Shown here piece after piece: positions 49,515 through 61,254 of a stretch of 64,000 bases of DNA. The notes under the pieces were generated by a model. The model worked only from the letters and a program-made list of their open reading frames with translations. It ran no database searches and was not told where the DNA came from. Positions within the stretch are counted from its first letter, which is position 1, and each line of letters opens with the position of its first letter. Source of the stretch: Eutreptiella sp. 'Long Island Sound 2002' (lineage: Eukaryota > Euglenozoa > Euglenophyceae > Eutreptiales > Eutreptiaceae). The position numbers were made by a program, and so were the translations under genes. Location of the stretch: NCBI GenBank assembly GCA_964036045.1, contig OZ038389.1, forward strand, positions 39,487,717-39,551,716. Reading direction: 5' to 3'.

Positions 49515-50628
49515 ATCCCGGTCAGTTTTTCCTCCCTGACCTTACAGTCCTTGTCCATCTCCATTTCAATCCTGCATAGACCGTCTCAAAGGGATTGCGG
49601 CTACAGGTCTCCTGCTGTAGCCCACCTTCCCTTTCTGGTCCCGGCACACAGTCAAGGCTGACACCTGGGTTTCCTACTCCGGAAGGTTGGGCTCGCTGTA
49701 GTGGCCCTCTGGTGGATTCCAGACCCTCGGTACCCCGGTACAGTTCAGTGGTCTTCGTGTAACTTGAACCGTAGTTAGGTACCCCCGAGAGGTCACATTT
49801 TAACTTGGGGACAATAAAAACCCTATTCAAACTGGCCAGGTAAGAAAGTCTGTATCTGTAGTTGCACTCAGAGTCTGATGACTGACTGAGGCTGGAGCAG
49901 AAAAGCACACATTGACTACTCCTCCAGAGGTCCGATGTGTACTTCGAGAGGTGACATTTCATATGTGCTTGTTTGGGCAAGTATCCAGTCTGCCTCACGG
50001 GTCTCTCCCGAGACAGAGGGCATACATCCGTGGGTATCCGTCTAGATACTCTGCAGGTGTCCATCCGGGTATCAGTTGTACATACCCTAGTTCCACATTT
50101 GGTCCTGTGGACGACACAGCCGCTTGCCATTGTGTGTGTGACCTTCAAAAAGGTGCACAAATGCCTCACGGGCCAGGCCTCATGGGCCTGAAGAACGTAG
50201 TGATCGTTCTTATGTGTGATACGGAGGGCTCATGCAGTGAGAACTTGGCATTTGAATACAGACAGCTTGGGATTCCTTCCTTCGGTAATCTCTAGTTAAG
50301 GAGTTTCTGAACGACCCGAATCCTCACAGGCCTTCACAGACAAGTATACCCAGCAAGACCATCGTACCTACGAATTAACAAAACCATACACGATGAAGCA
50401 CCCTCATCGTAAACAATTGAGCAGTGGGTGTGGATTGACTTTCGGATCACATGATAGAGTGGTACATAAACAACAGACGCAAACCGGGTACAGTCTGGAG
50501 GGGATAACCAGTACTGCTCTGTACGATAAAACAACCGCAGGGTTCTTGAGGGATCATCAGACGTGAAAACCCAATACACCATCTGCTTGTGTCAGGAGAC
50601 CACAAAACAAGTGGAATCCCGACTGTAG
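49515..50628 (-). other. Sequence flanking element 1; possible decayed coding tract
   Basis: Beyond the LTR there is no similarity to the retroelements. A minus-strand frame 50169-49522 is open for 215 codons but shows no motif or typical domain. I see no confident gene. ATCCC at 49515-49519 should be the target duplication of element 1 if its left end is ever recovered. Confidence 0.4.
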
Positions 50629-51477
50629 TATCACGACTGTCACAAACGATGATGAGAGCGTATGTTGCTTTTAGTGGCAGACACTCACACTGCTGACTGT
50701 GTACACCTGGCAAACCTTGCACTGGGAGCGTCGGCTGCGTGTAGAAGAAATATTTGACGCTCAAGAAGCAATTGTGCTGCAAGGGGGCACTACCTAACCA
50801 GACACACTGGAACCCCCCGGCCATGCACTGTTCATCTTCTTGCAACACAAAGGGGGAGGTAAGGAAGAACTGTGTGGATCGCAGGGCATGTTTCCCAGAT
50901 GATCTGCCTGGGCAAAAACGGGAGACGACCCCGTACACCAGCTGGTAGTAAATACACATCCTGGAGTAGCTCATCTGTTGTACTCTCGTGCTGCACGACG
51001 TGACTGTACACCCCTCAACACTTACAGTGGGTTCAGGCAGGCTTAGAAGCCATGGATGGCCTTCAGAGGTTGTTCATCACAGCCTTTCATTGCCTTTGTG
51101 ACAGCACATTCCAAACAGAATTGCGAATTTGCTGGCCTGAGGGCTGCCACCTGGGTAGTTGAAACCAGTGAACCCTGTGCCCTGAGCGCTGTCCACGGGT
51201 TCTCCACCAACTTATCGCTTGTGTATCATGTGAGACACCCAGCAATTTCTTGTGCAGCGATGCATCACCAAGGGTATGCACAAGGGCTCTCGCCTGAAAT
51301 GCTTCCTAAGAGAGAGACACCACTCATCAAAGACGTGCAATCAGTTGTATACCCTATACTCCCCAAAAGGTTGTGACATGGCTGAAAACTGTAAAACAGG
51401 CAATCTGGACAGTCTATCACTGCCTGGTAGAACATAGCCGCAAGCAGGTTGTCAAACGCGTGGACCCTGCTTTTATC

Positions 51478-51828
51478 TCATTCAAGGCTATGTACAAAAG
51501 ATGGTTGCAGGTCTGCATTAAGGAGAACAAAGTATACATAACAAGACGAAGTCCCAACAGTCCCCAACGTCCCAACCACCGTCAAGAGAGATAAGAGGGG
51601 AACAAACCCGAACCCAGGGTGACTGCTACAAAAAGCAGCAAATCCCTGATGGAGAGGGTGAGCAAAAGACAGAGAGTGAGAGACACCAAAGCCATAAAAT
51701 ACAATGCCGCCAACAAGGAGCCAAACAAACAGCCAAGCACCTGTGGAAGTGAACCTGCAGTTATTTAAGTTGCCGGATAGCACTGCAGAATGGCCCACGG
51801 GACGGTGGGGCCAAGGTTCAAAAACCAA
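51478..51828 (-). other. Hydrophobic 116-codon frame conserved in both duplication copies
   Basis: It is open in both copies (the other at 59626-59976) with two hydrophobic stretches that could be membrane segments. The opposite strand also carries a conserved, charged frame (CLVEHSRKQVVKRVDPAFISFK; 59368-59697 in copy 2). Neither is recognisable, and at most one is coding. The copies are too similar for conservation to be informative. Confidence 0.25.
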
Positions 51829-52493
51829 ATATCCAGGTGGTCATGGGATGCATAAGTAGTATGCTCCCCTGGCATGCCGGAGTAGGTGAGGGCGAAAGCA
51901 AACGTGCCCTCCAACATAGCGACCCAGCGTTCTATAGGCTGCCAGCACTAAACAGAGCGATTCTCAGAGTCACTCCCACTGGACAGTTGCTGGTGGCCAT
52001 AAAGATGACTCCCACCATTCATCGTCTTGGTAGTTCGCCTCTTGGACTTGTTAGACTTGTTGGGTTCAGCTGCTAGCGTTGGGAAATGGGGCTTCAAGTG
52101 GTAAAGAGGAGAGCCCTTGCTTAGGCGGCTCAAGTTGCATGGTCAAAATCACACCAAATGCACCCAATTTGGACCATGCAAAAAAACTTTTTTCACAGGC
52201 TCTGTTTTTTGAAAACAGAATATTAGTCCAAAGAAAGTATCCTTCTTACCATTTGTGCCATTCTGTGCCTTTTTTCGGACAGCCGAAAACAAAAATCAAC
52301 TATAAAAAAAAATAAAATCTTATGATCTCAGTGGAAAATGATGTGCTTTTAGCGGAAATTCGCCAACAAATACATTTTGAGTTCCCCTTGTTCTTTGGAT
52401 GAACATGGTCTGCAGAAAAAATGATTGCAACATCTTTTTCTGTTCTGCATGTTCATTGCATACCTAGAAAAATGATTTATTGATCAAATTCTA

Positions 52494-53616
52494 TGCGCGA
52501 GGCCTCGCGCAATCAAGACCAAGGATCATTAAAACAGAAGCATGGCGGATTGAATATCAATGCAAAGCATATGCAACATGTGGTTCAAGGGGTGCTGCAT
52601 GCGCGAGCCCTCGCGCATAACTTACTAAACCAAAAACCTCACCCGATTCATTTTCCTTTGGAAAGACGGCTTCAGGGTCGGGTGGTCTTACCACCCACCA
52701 CGGTTTGATTTTTGATGTGCACTGCCTGAAACAAGAGTTATAGGTTGTGATTTTCAACTTCCGGGACTGCATTGCAGTCCTCATTGGGCGAGGCCTCGCG
52801 CAAAAAAAGGCCCAGAAAATATATTCTTTGTACCATTGTGATGGGTTCTCATCTGATAGGGCTTGTGCACAACCTTCACTGAAGCAATGAGTACCTATAA
52901 TGTCGTTGAGTCATTGAAATTTACCAGAAGCTTGCCCCCCCCGGAGGCAACAAAACTCTTCTTGGGCTTGGTCAGCCCCTGCGCTTGGCAGACTGCTTCC
53001 CCCAGGGCACCTTCTTTCTCCAGGTGTCGAACATCATCTTGGTACTTGGTGTCGTTTGCACTACATTGCATTTTACTCTCCAAAAGATCAGTTTTTTTGG
53101 CCCAAACAAACGCTCAGAAAAGTGCCACGCATGGCAAATTCATAATTTCTTTGCGCATTTTACTTTGATTTATAGTGAACAACAGAAGGATCAATTTTTC
53201 CTCAGCCAAAGCTACAAGGGGGGTCCCTGTCCAGCTCAGCGTCATCTGTTGAGTGGACATGCTTCATGCGTTACCAGTGATACTGTTTTTTTTGCTTGAA
53301 ACTACGCATAACTTGTGGCAGGTGTGCATCATGATCAATGCTGAAGGATGCAGCCCGTGCTACAGCTCCAACGTATGTGCTCCTTTTGTTAGGAATACAA
53401 CAACATTAGAAATGATTTCTTGAGTCATCAATTAGATTTGCAAGGCTTCTTTAGAGCGCTGAATGTCCGCCCGCGTAAACATATGGTACAATCTGATCAA
53501 GTCAAGGGTGCCTGTAATGTCACTCCAGTGTAGGCCCCTGCTTGATTCCTAAATTCTACCATCATTACCTGGCTTCGGAGAGGCAATGGACTGCTCCTTG
53601 CGCGGACCCTCGCGCA
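52494..53616. repeat. Four 18-bp near-palindromes TGCGCGAGGCCTCGCGCA
   Basis: Positions are 52494-52511 (perfect), 52600-52617 (centre GCC), 52785-52802 (one arm changed) and 53599-53616 (centre changed). The last is the tip of a much longer hairpin. The arms are conserved while the centres vary, as expected for a paired structure or a dimer-binding site. Confidence 0.8.
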
Positions 53617-53633
53617 AGGAACAGTCCATTGCC
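53582..53633. other. Long hairpin with 23-bp stem
   Basis: GGCAATGGACTG at 53582 and its complement ending at 53633 form a 23-bp stem with one mismatch around a six-base loop. The stem includes the fourth 18-bp palindrome. Confidence 0.85.
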
Positions 53634-54410
53634 CCAAAAAATGCATTTTTTGGACCCATCAGGACCAAGAAAAGGCCAAAATTCCTTAAACAAGAGTTCT
53701 TTTGGTGTTTCAAAAACAGCTTGATTTTTTGCAAGCCAAAGAGTGGTTCTTTTGGTGTTTTTTGAGGCCCTGTATTTTGGGGACTTTCCGTCGTTTTATA
53801 CCATGCAACTTGAGCCGCCTAAGCCTTCGTCGGACCTCCTGTGCAGGTACTCAACAAACTATGATGCAGCAACCCAAATACAGCTGGATGGCAAGTTGGA
53901 TCCACCGAACTTGACCAGTTGCCTCGGGCTGGACCATTAGCCACAGTTCTCGACAGGTCCCAACGACCATGGATGAAGCCACCCTCATCATAAGACCGCA
54001 AGTGCTTGGGGTCAGCGCCCAGGCCAGCGATGTGCTCACCATAGTCACCTGGGACCAACACGGTAAGGTAGGGTAAAGCACTGGGTAAAGGACCCAAGGG
54101 CAACCTGCAGTCAGAACACCCATATCATTTTCTGGGTGTCAGTGGCAAAGTAGTTCATACAAATTACCCTCATGGCATTGGTCATAGGCTGTCAGGAGCC
54201 GGAACTGGAACTATAGCTGGTCGGACTGACCCTCATGGACGTTTCAGCGCCATTTGCTGAATACGGCTCGCATTCTCGAATCTCTCGTTGAAGTCGTGCA
54301 AGAAAGGAGGCAGTTGCTGTAGGCGTAGTCACGTCACTCGTATAGGCTGTCATCAGCAAATTGGAAGCCATCATCTGGCTAGAAAAACAAAGTAAGCAGG
54401 TAATGGGAGT

Positions 54411-55559
54411 AAGTGAGTAAGTGAGGGCGGCCGCGTCCGCAGCCTCATCTGACATCTCCTTGTTTGTTTTACATGGTGGCCTCCTCTGGCGGGAAGGAGA
54501 GCTCTCCACCATCAGTTCCCCTGGCGACCCCTGTCTCACCTCACGGCCGAGAACTTCAACCAGGTTCCCTTGGGGCATGACCGGCGGTAGGCTCCCTTCA
54601 GTTGCTGCCCTCACGGTTTCAGCTCCTTCCGGTCACCCTTTGAAGGATCCCCCGGCCTTCCCCCTCTAGCACAGCCTATTGGGCGCCTGCAGGCGGGTTT
54701 CCTGTGGATAGCCCTCGCCGACAGCGGAGCATTTCTCTCTGTCAACTACATTCCACCACTCCCCATCCCTCAAGGGTTGGAGTACCCACTCGGCTCCTGG
54801 GTGCACTTGGGTGTCGTCCATCCACGCCTGGAGGCCAGGGGTCGACCCTTTCCACGTTCCCCCTGGTCTCGCTCACGCGTGAACCTACGTGTGCTCAGGC
54901 CATTGACCCGGGGATCTCAAGGTCAACCCTCAACCCTGCTAACACCTCACGGCCGTCCCGGAGTTCAGGGCATTTTTCGACTTCCCGTGGTCAGGTTCTC
55001 CATGGTTGGCCCATGGTTCACCACTCCATGGCGACTGGTTTCCCAATCCCACGGGGCTGTTGCTTGGCGCTTTCGGTCTGCCTGCCCATCCCATGTCCCA
55101 TTCCCCTTTGCCTCATCCCGGCACCGGCCCGTTCCCAGCGTCCAATGGACTCCCTACTCCGTCGGGCCGTTGTGCGGCCCTAGCCACACGCCCTTCCCCG
55201 CCCCGTCCCCTTGTCCCATCATCCCGTGTTTATACCCCACCGGGTTGCCAGCAACCCCGTGGCGCGGGCCCACTGGATCCTCATCCATCCGGGGACCGTT
55301 TCGTGCACCCAGCACGGGTCGCACCCTTCCCGCCCTTTTCCCCTGTGCCGCGGCCCAGGTCTAATCCCCTGGGCTGTTTTGCGGCCCCATCCCATCCCTC
55401 ATCCCGTGTTTATACCCCACTGGGCCGCCAGCAACCCTGTGGCGCGGGCCCACTGGATCCTCATCCATCCGGGGACTGTTTTGTGCGCCTAGCACGGGTG
55501 GCTCCCCTCCCGCCCCCGCCCCTCACCCCTTTGCCGCCACCCATAGCACACACGTTGGG
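54411..55559. other. GC-rich spacer with ~180-bp imperfect tandem repeats
   Basis: CCCGTGTTTATACCCC occurs at 55223 and 55403. The following ~95 bp (to GGATCCTCATCCATCCGGGG) are nearly identical, and an older related unit lies around 55050-55200. Long Pro-rich frames in all three phases are compositional. I see no gene. Confidence 0.6.
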
Positions 55560-58500
55560 CCGTGCTCCACTCCGCCCCGGATGCTCCAATCCGGGGCGTC
55601 TTTTTGCCGTTTTTTCCCCGTTGCCTCGGACGCTCCAGTCCGTGGCACCGGGTTTTCCCCCGGACGATGCAGTCCGGGGGCTTGGGCCATGCTCCACTCC
55701 GCCCCGGATGCTCCAATCCGGGGCGTCTTTTTGTCGTATTCTCTCCTTTGCCTCGGACGCTCCAGTCCGTGGCACTGGGTTCTCCCCCGGACGATCCAGT
55801 CCGGGGGCTAGTGCCGTGCTTCATTCCGCCCCGGATGCTCCAATCCGGGGCGTCTTTTTATCGTATTCTCTCCGTTGCCTCGGATGCTCCAATCCGTGGC
55901 ACCTGGTTCACCCCCGGAGGATCCAGTCCGGGGGCTAGTGCCGTGCCTCATTCCGCCCCGGTTGCTCCAATCCGGGGCTTTTTTTTTATCGATTTCTCTC
56001 CGTTGCCTCGGATGCTCCAGTCCGTGGCACCGGGTTCTCCCCCGGACGATCCAGTCCGGGGGCTTGGGCCGTGCTCCACTCCGCCCCGGTCGCTTTCATC
56101 CGGGGCGTCTTTTTATCGTATTCTCTCCGTTGCCTCGGATGCTCCGGTCCGTGGCACCGGGTTCACCCCCGGACGATCCAGGCCGGGGGCTAGTGCCGTG
56201 CTTCATTCCGCCCCGGTTGCTCCTATCCGGGGCGTCTTTTTATCGTATTCTCTCCGTTGCCTCCGATGCTCCAGTCCGTGGCACTTGGTTCACCCCCGGA
56301 CGATCCAGTCCGGGGGCTAGTGCCGTGCTTCATTCCGCCCCGGTTGCTCCATTCCGGAGCGTCTATTTATCGTATTCTCTCCGTTGCCTCGAATGCTCCA
56401 GTCCGTGGCACCTGGTTGACCCCCGGACGATCCAGTCCGGGGGCTAGTGCCGTGCCTCATTCCGCCCCGGTTGCTCCGATCCGGGGCGTCTTTTTATCGT
56501 ATTCTCTCCGTTCCCTCGGATGCTCCTGTCCGTGGCACCGGGTTTTCCCCCGGACGATCCTGTCTGGGGGCTTGCGCCGTGCTCCACTCCGCCCCGGTTG
56601 CTCCAGTCCGGGGTGTCTTTTTATCGTATTCTCTCCGTTGCCTCGGATGCTCCAGTCTGTGGCACCGGGTTCTCCCCCGGACGATCCAGTCCAGGGGCTA
56701 GTGCCGTGCTCCACTCCGCCCCGGCTGCTCCAATCCCTGGCGTCTTTTTATCGTATTCTCTCCGTTGCCCCGGATGCTCCAATCCGGGGCGTCTTTATGT
56801 CGTATTCTCTCTGTTGCCTCAGACCCTCCAGTCCGTGGCACCGGGTTCACCCCCGGACGATCCAATCCGGGGGCTAGTGCCGTGCTTTATTCCGCCCCGG
56901 TTGCTCCAATCCGGGGCGTCTTTTTATCGTATTCTCTCCGTTGCCTCGGATGCTCCAGTACGTGGCACTTGGTTCACCCCCGGACGATCCAGTCCGGGGG
57001 CTAGTGCCGTGCTTCATTCCGCCCCGGTTGCTCCATTCTGAGGCGTCTATTTATCGTATTCTCTCCGTTGCCTCGGATGCTCCAGTCCGTGGCACCGGGT
57101 TCACCCCCGGACGATCCAGTCCGGGGGCTAGTGCCGTGCCTCATTCCGCCCCGGTTGCTCCAATCCGGGGCGTCTTTTTATCGTATTCTTTCCGTTGCCT
57201 CGGATGCTCCTGTCCGTGGCACCGGGTTCTCCCCCGGACGATCCAGTCCGGGGGCTTGGGCCGTGCTACACTCCGCCCCGGTTGCTCCAATCCGGGGCGT
57301 CTTTTTATCGTATTCTCTCCGTTGCCTCGGATGCTCCAGTCCGTGGCACCTGGTTCACCCCCGGAGGATCCAGTCCGGGGGCTAGTGCCGTGCTTCATTC
57401 CGCCCCGGTTGCTCCAATCCGGGGCGTCTTTTTTTCGTATTCTCTCCGTTGCCTCGGATGCTCCAGTCGTCGGCACTTGGTTCACCCCCAGACGATCCAG
57501 TCCGGGGGCTTGGGCCGTGCTCCACTCCGCCCCGGTTGCCCCAATCCGGGGCGTCTATTCATCGTATTCTCTCTGTTGCCCCAGATGCTCCAATCCGGGG
57601 CGTCTTTTTGTCGTATTCTCTCCGTTGCCTCGGACGCTCCAGTCCGTGGCACCGGGTTCACCCCCGGACGATCCAGTCCGGGGGCTAGTACCGTGCTTCA
57701 TTCCGCCCCGGTTGCTCCAATCGGGGGCGTCTTTTTATCGTATTCTCTCCGTTGCCTCGGATGCTGCAGTGCGTGGCACTTGGTTCACCCCCGGACGATC
57801 CAGTCCGGGGGCTAGTGCCGTGCCTCATTCCGCCCCGGTTGCTCCGATCCGGGGCGTCTTTTTATCGTATTCTCTCCGTTGCCTCGGATGCTCCTGTCCG
57901 TGGCACAGGGTTCTCCCCCGGACGATCCAGTCCGGGGGCTTGGGCCGTGCTCCACTCCGCCCCGGTTGCTCCAATCCGGGGCGTCTTTTTATCGTATTCT
58001 CTCCGTTGCCTCGGATGCTCCAGTCCGTGGCACCTGGTTCACCCCCGGATGATCCAGTCCGGGGGCTAGTGCCGTGCTTCATTCCGCCCCGGTTGCTCCA
58101 ATCCGGGGCATCTTTTTTTCGTATTCTCTCCGTTGCCTCGGATGCTCCTGTCCGTGGCACCGGGTTCTCCCCCGGACGATCCAGTCCGGAGGCTTGGGCC
58201 GTGCTCCACTCCGCCCCGGTTGCTCCAATCCGGGGCGTCTTTTTATCGTATTCTCTCCGTTGCCACGGATCTTCCAATCCGGGGCGTCTTTTTGTCGTAT
58301 TCTCTCCGTCCCCTCGGACGCTCCAGTCCGTGGCACCGGGTTCGTCCCCGGACGATCCAGTCCGGGGGCTAGTGCCGTGCTTCATTCCGCCCCACTTGCT
58401 CCAATCCGGGGCGTCTTTTTATCGTATTCTCTCGTTGCCTCGTATGCTCCAGTGCGTGGCACTTGGTTCACCCCCGGACGATCCAGTCCGGGGGCTAGTG

Positions 58501-58771
58501 CCGTGCTTCATTCCGCCCCAATTGCTCCATTCCGGGGCGTCTATTTATCGTATTCTGTCCGTTGCCTCGGATGCTCCAGTACATGGCACCTGGTTCACCC
58601 CCGGACGATCCAGTCCGGGAGCTAGTGCCGTGCTTCATTCCGCCCCGGTTGCTCCATTCCGGGGCGTCTATTTAGGGCATTCTCTCTGTTGCCTCGGATG
58701 CTCCAGTCCGTGGCACCAGGTTCTCCCCCGGACGATCCAGTCCGGGGGCTTGGGCCGTGCTCCACTCCGCC
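55560..58771. repeat. 127-bp GC-rich minisatellite built from hairpin modules
   Basis: About 25 units. The landmark CGTATT recurs at 55735, 55862, 56117, 56244, 56371, 56498, 56625 and 56752, giving a period of 127 bp (128 at one diverged unit), with occasional short units of about 50 bp. Each unit has three related ~42-bp submodules with core CGGAYGMTCCARTCCG. The strongest are CCCCCGGAC-GATCCA-GTCCGGGGG and CCCCGGAT-GCTCCA-ATCCGGGG hairpins. Because 127 is not a multiple of three, all phases show long repetitive frames; these are not genes. Confidence 0.93.
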
Positions 58772-60850
58772 TGTACTGTCAAGACTGTCACCAAAGATGA
58801 TAGGACGTAGGTTGCTTCTAGTGGCAGACACTCACACTGCTGACTGTGTACACCTGGCAGACCTTGCACTGGGAGCGTCGGCTGCGTGTATAAGAAATAT
58901 TTGACGCTCAGGATGCAATTGTGCTGCAAGGCGGCACTACCTAACCAGACACACTGGAACCCCCCGGCCATTCACTGTTCATGTTCTTGCAACACAAAGG
59001 GGGGGGTAAGGAAATACTGTGTGGATCGCAGGGCATGTCTCCCAGATGATCTGCCTGGGCAAAAATGGGAGACGACCCCGTACACCAGCTGGTAGTAACT
59101 ACACATCCTGGAGTAGCTCTTCTGTTGTACTCTCGTGCTGCACGACGTGACTGTACACTCCTCAACACTTACAGTGGGTTCAGGCAGGCTTAGAAGCCAT
59201 GGATGGCCTTCAGAGGTTGTTCATCACAGCCTTTCATTGCCTTTGTGACAGCACATTCCAAACAGAATTGCGAATTTGGTGGCCTGAGGGCTGCCACCTG
59301 GGTAGTTGAAACCAGTGAACCCTGTGCCCTGAGCGCTGTCCACGGGTTCTCCACCAACTGATCGCTTGTGTATCGTGTCAGACACCCAGCATCTTCTTGT
59401 GCAGCGATGCATCACCAAGGGTATGCACAAGGGCTCTGGCCTGAAAGGCTTCCTAAGGGAGGAGACACCACTCATCAAACACGTGCAATCAGTTGCATAC
59501 CCTATACTCCCCAAAAGGTTGTGACATGGCTGAAAACTGTAATACAGGCAATCTGGACAGTCTATTACTGCCTGGTAGAACATAGCCGCAAGCAGGTTGT
59601 CAAACGTGTGGACCCTGCTTTTATCTCATTCAAGGCTATGTACAAAGGATGGTTGCAGGTCTGCATTAAGGAGAATAAAGTATACATAACAAGATGAAGT
59701 CCCAACAGTCCCCAACGTCCCAACCACCGTCAAGAGAGATAAGAGGGGAACAAACCCGAACCCAGGGTGACTGCTACAAAAAGCAGCAAATCCCTGATGG
59801 AGAGGTTGAGCAAAAGACAGAGAGTGAGAGACACCAAAGCCATAAAATACAATGCCGCCAACAAGGAGCCAAACAAACAGCCAAGCACCTGTGGAAGTGA
59901 ACCTGCAGTTGCTTAAGTTGCCGGATAGCACTGCAGAATGGCCCGCGGGACGGTGGGGCCAAGGTTCAAAAACCAAATATCCAGGTGGTCATGGGCTGCA
60001 TAAGTAGTATGCTCCCCTGGCATGCCCGAGTAGGTGAGGGCAAAAGCAAACGTGCCCTCCAACACAGCGACCCAGCGTTCTATAGGCTGCCAGCACTAAA
60101 CAGAGCGATTCTCAGAGTCACTCCCACTGGACAGTTGCTGGTGGCCATAAAGATGACTCCCACCATTCATCCTCTTGGTAGTTCGCCTCTTGGAGTTGTT
60201 AGACTTGTTGGGTTCAGCTGCTAGCGTTGGGAAATGGGTCTTCAAGTGGTAAAGAGGAGGAGCCCTTGGTCGGACCTCCTGTGCAGGTACTCAACACACT
60301 ATGATGCAGCAACCAAATACAGCTGGATGGCAAGTTGGATCCATCGAACTTGACCAGTCGCCTCGGGCTGGACCATTAGCCACAGTTCTCGACAGGTCCC
60401 AACGACCATGGGTGAAGCCACCCTCATCGTAAGACCGCAAGTGCTTGGGGTCAGCGCCCAGGCCAGCAATGTGCTCACCATAGTCTCCTGGGACCAACAC
60501 GGCAAGGTAGGGCAAAGCACTGGGTAAAGGACCCAAGAACAACGTGCAGTCAGAACACCCATATCATTTTCTGGGTGTCAGTGGCAAAGTAGTTCATCCA
60601 AATTACCGTCACGGCATTGGTCATAGGCTGTCAGGAGCTGTAACTGGAACTATAGCTGGTCGGACTGACCCTAATGGACGTTTCAGCGCCATTTGCCGAA
60701 TACGCTCGCATTCTCGAATCTCTCGTTGAAGTCGTGCAAGAAAGGAGGCAGTTGCTGTAGGCGTAGTCACGTCACTCGTATAGGCTGTGATCAGCAAATT
60801 CGAAGCCATCATCTGGCTAGAAAAACAAAGTGAGCAGGTAATGGGAGATG
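58772..60850. repeat. Segmental duplication, copy 2 (uninterrupted)
   Basis: Direct copy of 50629-54410 without the TIR element. It starts immediately after the minisatellite and ends at GGTAATGGGAG, as copy 1 does at 54410. Confidence 0.9.
60621..60816 (-). pseudogene. Exon-like coding segment on minus strand
   Basis: The minus strand has a good acceptor (GTTTTTCTAG) before 60816, then an open frame with coding-like composition (TPTATASFLARLQREIRECE) to a stop at 60621. Copy 1 (54383-54192) carries the same exon with one extra base, shifting its second half. A second coding-like block (VPGDYGEHIAGLGADPKHLR; about 60540-60310, also 54100-53830) lies downstream in both copies. No family is recognised. 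Probably a duplicated, decaying gene end. Confidence 0.4.
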
Positions 60851-61254
60851 TTCTCCTCTTCAACATCCATGAAAATGGCCTAGCAGCGGCATAGACAGAG
60901 TAGATGCAACAACACAGCTCTCATCTATCTCAATCCTGTTACACCGAGAGGGCACCTGGAAGTACTTATGCGAGAGGTCAGCAATCCTCTATCCAGATGC
61001 AAATTCGCCAATCTCATCAATGGTCAGCACATCTTCAGACATGGTACTCATTCCCATGAGACTGTCATGGTCCGTGCAAGGAATGGCGTAAGTAACATTC
61101 TGCAAAATCAGGAGTAGCGCGGCCTGCATCTTCTTTTATGGACCGGCTTGGCCAGGGTGCTCCGCACTGGCTGTCGGCTGTAGGGTGAGTTCCTCCACGC
61201 AGTCAGGAAATGGACGGTTGTACTTGCACATTGGTCCAGGGCGAGTCAACATCC

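Larger units (their letters stand above)
52120..53823. mobile_element. 1.7-kb TIR element with internal palindromes
   Basis: Perfect 24-bp inverted ends (52120-52143 and 53800-53823) begin CTTAGGCGGCTCAAGTTGCA. Copy 2 of the duplication supplies the empty site (CCCTTGGTCGG near 60265). The flanks CCTTG (52115-52119) and CCTTC (53824-53828) are a 5-bp target duplication with one mismatch. There is no transposase frame, so it is non-autonomous. It inserted after the segmental duplication, or was lost from copy 2. Confidence 0.88.
50629..54410. repeat. Segmental duplication, copy 1 (interrupted)
   Basis: 50629-52119 and 53824-54410 are nearly identical to 58772-60850, in the same order and orientation. 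The copy is split by the TIR element 52120-53823. Differences include a one-base insertion near 54266 that breaks the minus-strand frame kept in copy 2. Confidence 0.9.

Noticed and set aside
55560-58771. CRISPR-like palindromic repeats
   Set aside because: There are no unique spacers, and the whole 127-bp unit repeats, including the sequence between hairpins.
55006-58800. Very long plus-strand frames (up to about 619 codons) through the minisatellite
   Set aside because: A 127-bp unit without stops in any phase gives long frames automatically. All three phases and the opposite strand are open, so there is no coding signal.
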